DNA of 64,000 nucleotides, from positions 22,994-86,993 of the forward strand of contig NZ_BBVD01000018.1 of the NCBI RefSeq assembly GCF_000964545.1, given 5' to 3'. The DNA is from Comamonas thiooxydans (GTDB lineage: Bacteria > Pseudomonadota > Gammaproteobacteria > Burkholderiales > Burkholderiaceae_C). The notes beneath the pieces are model-generated. The model saw only the letters and a program-made list of their open reading frames with translations. It did not search any database and was not told the origin of the DNA. Positions 59,473 to 64,000 of this stretch are shown in pieces. The translations under genes were made by a program, and so were the position numbers. Position 1 is the stretch's first letter. Each line of letters starts with the position of its first letter.

Positions 59473-60402
59473 TCAGTATCCGCGGGCCACGTCCACCAGG
59501 TTGAGCAAGGGCTCGCCCGCACGCAGGCGGCGCAGATTCTCCAGGCACTGGCGGGCCACGGTGTCGGCTGAAGCCTGAGCCGCGATATGCGGAGTGACAA
59601 AGGCCTTGGGGTGCCCCCACACCTTGTTGCTGGGCTGGGGCGGTTCCTCGCGCAGCACGTCCAGCGCGGCGCCGGCCAGATGGCCTTCGTCGAGCAGAGC
59701 CAGCAGTTCATCCTCGACCACTTGCTCGCCGCGCCCCACATTGATGAAATAGGCGCCGCGCGGCAGCAGGGAGAGCGTGCGGCGGTTCAGCAGATCGCGC
59801 GTCTCGTGCGTAAGCGGCAAGGCGCAGACCAGAATGTCGCTGCCCGACAGCAGTTGCTGCAGACCCTCGGCACCGCTGTGGGTGGTCAGGCCGGCAATGT
59901 TCTTGGCGCTGCGGCTCCAGCCCGCGACAGGATAGCCCACGGCCTGCATGGCAGTAGCCACGAAGCGACCGACCTCGCCCAGACCCAGAATGCCCACGCG
60001 GCAGTCGGCGCTGGCGCGCACGGGGCGGCGCAGCCAGTCACCCGCCTGCTGCTGGCGCGCGAACAGATCCAGCTCGCGCGTATGGCGCAGCGCGGTGCCG
60101 ACCACATACTGGGCGATCTCCACATGCTGCTGCGGATCGACGGTGCGCGCCACGGGCAGGCCAGCCGGCAGATCGGGCACGGCCAGCAGCTTGTCCACAC
60201 CGGCACTGGGTGCGCACAGCAGCTTGAGTTGCGGATAGGCCGGCAGCACGCCGGGCTTGAGGCTCCAGGCGAGCATGGCTTCGACTTTGGTGGCAGGCGC
60301 CTCGTCGCGGTGGGCCCAGACGCGCAGATCGGGTGCCAGCGCACGCAGCGACTCGACGATGGGCGTGCCCATGCTGGGGTGGATGTTGACCAGAATTCCC
60401 AT
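59473..60402 (-). CDS. D-isomer 2-hydroxyacid dehydrogenase (GhrA-like)
   Basis: A 309-residue protein with AAGGAAA before ATG 60402. The NAD(P) site CRVGILGLGEVGRFVATAMQ and the catalytic region GAYFINVGRGEQVVEDELLA (Arg) and FVTPHIAAQAS (His) are seen. It resembles glyoxylate/hydroxypyruvate reductase A. The start is 8 bases after the aldolase stop. In this operon it may reduce or oxidise a 2-oxo or 2-hydroxy acid made by the aldolase. Confidence 0.87.
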   Translation of the reverse strand: MGILVNIHPSMGTPIVESLRALAPDLRVWAHRDEAPATKVEAMLAWSLKPGVLPAYPQLKLLCAPSAGVDKLLAVPDLPAGLPVARTVDPQQHVEIAQYVVGTALRHTRELDLFARQQQAGDWLRRPVRASADCRVGILGLGEVGRFVATAMQAVGYPVAGWSRSAKNIAGLTTHSGAEGLQQLLSGSDILVCALPLTHETRDLLNRRTLSLLPRGAYFINVGRGEQVVEDELLALLDEGHLAGAALDVLREEPPQPSNKVWGHPKAFVTPHIAAQASADTVARQCLENLRRLRAGEPLLNLVDVARGY

Positions 60403-60410
60403 GGTTTCCT

Positions 60411-61181
60411 TCAGTCCTTGTAAGACGGATCGATGCGATCCAGACGGCGCAACAAGCCCGGCCAGGCCAGGCCCGCGCCCTTGCCCTTGGTGACCTGACG
60501 CGACTGGTTGACCGCGTCGGCAATGATGGGCTGCGGGATACGCGTCAGCTCGCTGCCGCCCGACTGCGCGAGGATCTGGATGCGGCAGGCCGACTCCAGC
60601 GTGTACATGGCCAGCACGGCCTCGGCCACGCTACGGCCGCAGGTGAGCAGCCCGTGGTTGCGCAGGATGAGGAAGTTGCTCGCACCCAGATCGTCCACCA
60701 GACGCGGCTTCTCGTCATCGCGCAGAGCCACGCCCTCGTAGTCGTGATAGGCCAGACGCACCAGCGGGAAGATGGACTGCTGCGAGATGGGCAGCAGTCC
60801 ATCCTTTTGCGCCGACACGGCCACGCCGTAGCGAGTGTGCGTGTGCAGCACACACTGCACCTCGGGCCGGCCGTCGTGGATGGCGCTGTGGATGACAAAA
60901 CCGGCGGGGTTGACGTCGTACTCGGCCTCCATCAACGGCTGGCCTTCGTGATCGACCTTGACCAGGCTGGACGCGGTGATCTCGTCGAACAGCATGCCGT
61001 AGGGATTGATCAGGAACTGGCCGGGCTGGCCCGGCACGCGTGCCGAGATGTGGGTGAAGATCAGGTCGTCCCAGCCGAAGTGGGCGACCAGCCGGTAGGC
61101 GGCAGCCAGTTCGACGCGAGTCTGCCATTCCTCGGGCGTCACCTGGCGGCGGACTTCGGACATCGTGGTGTCATGGCTCAT
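60411..61181 (-). CDS. Class II aldolase/adducin-family protein
   Basis: A 256-residue protein. The zinc site is visible: HISARVPGQPGQFLINPYGM, VQCVLHTHTRYGVAVSAQKD (His-x-His) and ILRNHGLLTCGRSVAEAVLA (His). Members cleave or decarboxylate hydroxy acids, and many adducin-like members in catabolic operons have no known substrate. A second possible start is ATG at 61163. It lies between the AMP-ligase and the dehydrogenase genes. Confidence 0.87.
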   Translation of the reverse strand: MSHDTTMSEVRRQVTPEEWQTRVELAAAYRLVAHFGWDDLIFTHISARVPGQPGQFLINPYGMLFDEITASSLVKVDHEGQPLMEAEYDVNPAGFVIHSAIHDGRPEVQCVLHTHTRYGVAVSAQKDGLLPISQQSIFPLVRLAYHDYEGVALRDDEKPRLVDDLGASNFLILRNHGLLTCGRSVAEAVLAMYTLESACRIQILAQSGGSELTRIPQPIIADAVNQSRQVTKGKGAGLAWPGLLRRLDRIDPSYKD

Positions 61182-61223
61182 GGGATATGTCTCGTGATGG
61201 GCATCGTGAAATGGAAGACAGGC

Positions 61224-62768
61224 TCAGTGCTCCGCAGCGTACTGGTCGCGCAGCTCGCGCTTGAGAACCTTGCCGATGGCACTGCGCGGCAGCTCGGCGA
61301 TGAAGCGCAGGTCGGCCAGACGCTGGGTCTTGCCGGCCTGCTGGTTGTACCAGCCCATGATCTCCTCCGGCCGGGCCGGCTGGCCCGTGCGCGACACCAC
61401 ATAGGCCACGGGCGTCTCTCCCCATTGCTCGGAGGGCACGCCGACCACGGCCACGTCGTCCACGGCCGGATGCGCGCGCAGTTGGGCCTCCAGGTCGCTG
61501 GGATAGATGTTGAAGCCGCCGCTGATGATCATGTCCTTGCGGCGGTCGAACAGGGTCAGAAAGCCGTCGACATCGAAGCGGCCCACATCGCCCGTACGGA
61601 TGAAGCGCTTGCCAGTGCCATCGAACCATTCGGCCTCGCGCGTCTTGGCGGGCTGGCCGTGGTAGCCGCTCATCATGCTGGCCGAATGGCCCACGACCTC
61701 GCCGTCCGCGCCGGGAGCGACCTCGCAGCCCTCCTCGTCGATGAGGCGGATGTCATGGCCTTCGGCGGGCTTGCCCACGGTATGCAGCTTGTCCGGGTAC
61801 AGATGGGCTTCGAGGATGCAGGTGCCCCCGCCTTCGGTCATGCCATAGAACTCGGTCAGGCTGCCGGGCCAGCGTGCCACCACATCGGCCTTGAGTTCTG
61901 CGCGAAACGGTGCGCTGGTGCAGAACTTGGCCTGAAAGCTCGACAGGTCATGCTCGCCGAACTGCGGCAGCGCCATGATGCGCTGGTACTGCACGGGCAC
62001 CAGCATGGTGTGGGTGACGAGGTGCTGCTGGGCCAGTTGCAAATAGCGCCCCGCGTCGAACTTGGGCATGAGCACCACGCAGCCACCGCTGCCCAGCGTG
62101 GGGAAGAACACCACCAGCGTGGTGTTGGAGTACAGCGGCGTGGCCACCAGCGTCGTGCCCTCGGGGCCGTAGCCGTAGACGCCGCCCCGGTTGATATGGG
62201 TCCAGCGCATGCCGTGCGACTGCACGATGCCCTTGGGAGTCCCCGTGGTGCCCGAGGAATAGATGATGTTGAACGGTGCCTCGGGCGCAAGGCTCACGGC
62301 AGCGGGCTGCGCGCCTTCGGGCGCCAGCCAGTCCTCGAAGGCACGGCCCGGCGCCACGCCGTCAAGCGAAATGCATTGCAGTCCGGTGTCTGCGGGCACC
62401 AGGTCCTGGGCCGCCTTGTCGAGGAACAGATGGCGTGCCTGGGCATCGCGCAACATGGAAGCCAGGCTCTCGGCCGTGGAGGATGGCGCCAGCGGCGCGA
62501 CCACCACGCCCGCGCGCAGGGCTCCCAGGAACAGAGCTGCATAGCGCACGGAATTCAGCGCGCAGATGGCGATGGCCTGGCCGGGCTGCACACCTTCGCG
62601 CTGCAAGGCTGCGGCCACGCGGTCCATGAGGGCGTCGAGCTGGGCGTAGCTCAGCGTCTGCTGGTCGTCGCGCAGCGCGGTATGGCCAGGCTGCTGGCGC
62701 GCATGGCTGCGGATCAGCGCAGCCAGCGTGGTGAAGGGTGCATCGGGTGAAGGCAGGGAAACAGTCAT
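61224..62768 (-). CDS. AMP-dependent acyl/aryl-CoA ligase
   Basis: A 514-residue protein with GGAG before ATG 62768. The adenylate-forming motifs are present: IIYSSGTTGTPKGIVQSHGM (P-loop), TEFYGMTEGGGTCILEAHLY, FIRTGDVGRFDVDGFLTLFD and RRKDMIISGGFNIYPSDLEA, and the catalytic Lys lies in SAIGKVLKRELR. It activates a carboxylic acid to its CoA thioester. The substrate is unknown; the two Bug genes flanking the operon suggest an imported organic acid. Confidence 0.87.
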   Translation of the reverse strand: MTVSLPSPDAPFTTLAALIRSHARQQPGHTALRDDQQTLSYAQLDALMDRVAAALQREGVQPGQAIAICALNSVRYAALFLGALRAGVVVAPLAPSSTAESLASMLRDAQARHLFLDKAAQDLVPADTGLQCISLDGVAPGRAFEDWLAPEGAQPAAVSLAPEAPFNIIYSSGTTGTPKGIVQSHGMRWTHINRGGVYGYGPEGTTLVATPLYSNTTLVVFFPTLGSGGCVVLMPKFDAGRYLQLAQQHLVTHTMLVPVQYQRIMALPQFGEHDLSSFQAKFCTSAPFRAELKADVVARWPGSLTEFYGMTEGGGTCILEAHLYPDKLHTVGKPAEGHDIRLIDEEGCEVAPGADGEVVGHSASMMSGYHGQPAKTREAEWFDGTGKRFIRTGDVGRFDVDGFLTLFDRRKDMIISGGFNIYPSDLEAQLRAHPAVDDVAVVGVPSEQWGETPVAYVVSRTGQPARPEEIMGWYNQQAGKTQRLADLRFIAELPRSAIGKVLKRELRDQYAAEH

Positions 62769-62854
62769 GAGGGGCTCCGTTTCAGGAATTCACGAATCTC
62801 AAGCGGACTGCACCTACAGGCCCCACGGCCCTGCGGGCGCATTGGAGGACAGGC

Positions 62855-63841
62855 CTATTTGGCAGCCAGGCCCAGGCGGTCGATCAGGACCTTGTCCTTG
62901 GCGTAGGCCTCGCGCACCCATTGCGCATAGTCGGCACCCGAGCGGTACCAGGCGTCCTGGTTGAGCTGCCTGAGCACCTCGACATGGCGCGGATCGTCCA
63001 TGGCCTTCTTGAAGGCGTCGTGCAGCTTGCGCACCACGGCCGGGTCCATGCCCTTGGGCCCCGCCAGACCGTAGGGCGAGGTGGAGACCACGCCATAGCC
63101 CAGCTCCTTGGCCGTGGGCACGTCGGGCCAGCGCTGGGTGCGCTTTTCACCGAAGGTCATGAGCAGACGCATCTGGCCGCCATTCACATAGGTGTCCCAG
63201 CCCGAGGCATCGCTTTGCGCGGCCACATGACCGCCCAGCAGGGCCTGCTGCAGGTCGGCATTGCCCTTGAAAGGCACATGATTGAGAGTGACCTTGGCGT
63301 TCTCGGCCAGCTCCTCCATCAGCAGATGCGGCGAGGAACCTATGCCCGTGGAACCGTATTCGATCTTGCCGGGAGTCTTGCGCGCGGCGGCGATGTACTC
63401 GTTGAAGCTTTTGTAGGGCGAATCCGAGCGCACCGTGAAACCGAAGGTATAGCCCGAGACGCCGATGATGTAGCTGAAGTCCGTGACCGGGTTCCAGGCG
63501 GTCTTTTGCATATGCGCCATGCGCAGCATGGACATGGGGAACTGGGTGATGGTGTAGCCATCTGACTTGGCGGTGCGCGCCATGGTGCCGGGGCCCAGCG
63601 TGCCGCCCGCGCCAGGCTTGTTCTCGACGATGATGGGCTGGCCCAGGTGCTTGCCTGCGATGTCGGCCAGCGTACGCATATGGCGGTCTGTGGGGCCGCC
63701 GGCCGGGAACGGCACGATCAGCGTGACCGGTCGCGCGGGATAGTCGCCGGACTGTGCCCAGGCTGATGCACCGGTGCCTGCGGCAGTCACAAAGGCGGCT
63801 GCGGCGAGCACCAGGCTGCGTCGGTCAAGGGAAATCTGCAT
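62855..63841 (-). CDS. Bug-family periplasmic substrate-binding protein
   Basis: ATG 63841 follows AGGAGA and gives 328 residues; an upstream in-frame extension is not used. A signal sequence ends near SAWAQS. VTLIVPFPAGGPTDRHMRTL, IIVENKPGAGGTLGPGTMAR, GSTGIGSSPHLLMEELAENA and VPFKGNADLQQALLGGHVAA are Bug motifs. It is the second Bug protein of this operon and is only distantly similar to the one at 58418. It probably imports the operon's substrate with a transporter encoded elsewhere. Confidence 0.88.
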   Translation of the reverse strand: MQISLDRRSLVLAAAAFVTAAGTGASAWAQSGDYPARPVTLIVPFPAGGPTDRHMRTLADIAGKHLGQPIIVENKPGAGGTLGPGTMARTAKSDGYTITQFPMSMLRMAHMQKTAWNPVTDFSYIIGVSGYTFGFTVRSDSPYKSFNEYIAAARKTPGKIEYGSTGIGSSPHLLMEELAENAKVTLNHVPFKGNADLQQALLGGHVAAQSDASGWDTYVNGGQMRLLMTFGEKRTQRWPDVPTAKELGYGVVSTSPYGLAGPKGMDPAVVRKLHDAFKKAMDDPRHVEVLRQLNQDAWYRSGADYAQWVREAYAKDKVLIDRLGLAAK

Positions 63842-63907
63842 GTCTTGTCTCCTGAATCTCTGAACCAGGTGGGGCCGGGGCACATCCTTGTGTGCCGCTC
63901 TGACCAT

Positions 63908-63931
63908 GGCCCGGACAACGTTGTCCGGGCC
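63908..63931. promoter_or_regulatory. Perfect 24-base palindrome upstream of the Bug gene
   Basis: GGCCCGGACAAC (63908-63919) is followed directly by its reverse complement GTTGTCCGGGCC (63920-63931). It lies between the end of the edge gene and the Bug gene start. It may be an operator for the catabolic operon or a hairpin at the end of the upstream gene. No T run is present, so a rho-independent terminator is unlikely. Confidence 0.5.
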
Positions 63932-63968
63932 GTTGACACCGCCTTGTTGCGGGGTGCCATGGCAAGGC

Positions 63969-64000
63969 TTAGATCGCCTTCACCAGCTCCGGCACTGCCT
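63969..64000 (-). CDS. C-terminal end of a gene running off the window (possibly etfA)
   Basis: Only 9 codons are visible, ending AVPELVKAI and TAA (63971-63969). The end resembles the C-terminus of electron transfer flavoprotein alpha subunits (FTAVPELVKAL type). With so few residues this is a suggestion only. Confidence 0.35.
   Translation of the reverse strand, partial: AVPELVKAI

Noticed and set aside
59405..59620. Longer start of the Bug gene at 58418
   Set aside because: The extension overlaps the dehydrogenase gene and would hide the signal peptide, which begins at the chosen ATG.
60654..62750. A 698-codon open frame on the plus strand
   Set aside because: It lies opposite three well-supported minus-strand genes (2-hydroxyacid operon, aldolase, AMP-ligase) and shows a His/Ala/Gly-rich composition with no motif; it is an antisense artefact of high GC content.

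Overview
The window looks like chromosome of a beta-proteobacterium of the family Comamonadaceae, most likely Comamonas (C. testosteroni group). The reasons are the GC-rich coding style, several Bug/TctC-type periplasmic binding proteins, and a complete terephthalate operon in the order tphR-C-A2-A3-B-A1, which is the arrangement described for Comamonas. No database search was possible, so family names rest on motifs and recalled family features.

The left 24 kb is a mobile genomic island whose left end lies outside the window. Positions 1-7.0 kb hold a plasmid/phage-like replication and recombination module: a DUF3987 primase/helicase-like gene cut by the window edge, a YagK/YfjJ-like protein with a HUH-like motif, an AlpA regulator, a zinc-ribbon/glycine-zipper protein, DUF932, a YqaJ-type exonuclease, a Gp3-like recombination directionality factor and an XRE regulator. 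A lipoprotein and an autotransporter follow (7.0-10.2 kb). A dense anti-phage block follows (10.6-22.4 kb): an ABC-three-component-like operon, a Gabija pair (gajA-gajB), a PIN-like protein and a two-gene Septu-like unit. In that unit the ATPase carries an N-terminal HNH-like domain lacking the usual catalytic His, and an intact HNH nuclease overlaps its 3' end. This last unit is the best candidate for something not well described. A P4-type tyrosine integrase (22.8-24.1 kb) ends the island.

From about 24.3 kb the sequence looks like ordinary chromosome with catabolic gene clusters. After an IS3-family remnant comes the terephthalate operon with a clear palindromic operator between tphR and tphC. 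An IS5-family remnant separates it from a GntR-controlled set (fumarylacetoacetate-hydrolase-like, TfdB-like hydroxylase, extradiol dioxygenase). A periplasmic arylsulfatase lipoprotein and its formylglycine-generating enzyme follow; together these could strip sulfate from an aryl sulfate and degrade the phenol. Positions 38.8-44.8 kb hold minus-strand genes for redox and small-molecule handling (a DUF2789-FMN reductase fusion, a Rieske ferredoxin, isochorismatase, DoxX, EamA, pirin, LysR).

Positions 45.0-54.5 kb form a minus-strand iron operon behind a Fur-box-like site: TonB siderophore receptor, DUF3649, PepSY protein, DUF3325, MacA-, MacB- and OprM-like efflux parts, and a short Fur-like DNA-binding protein. 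This suggests uptake, periplasmic reduction and re-export of a siderophore. A tRNA-Gln(TTG) gene, a decayed Bug pseudogene, an M20 amidohydrolase and a GlxA-type regulator follow. The right end is a minus-strand catabolic operon: Bug protein, acyl-CoA ligase-like, class II aldolase-like, 2-hydroxyacid dehydrogenase, Bug protein. The C-terminus of one more gene lies at the edge.
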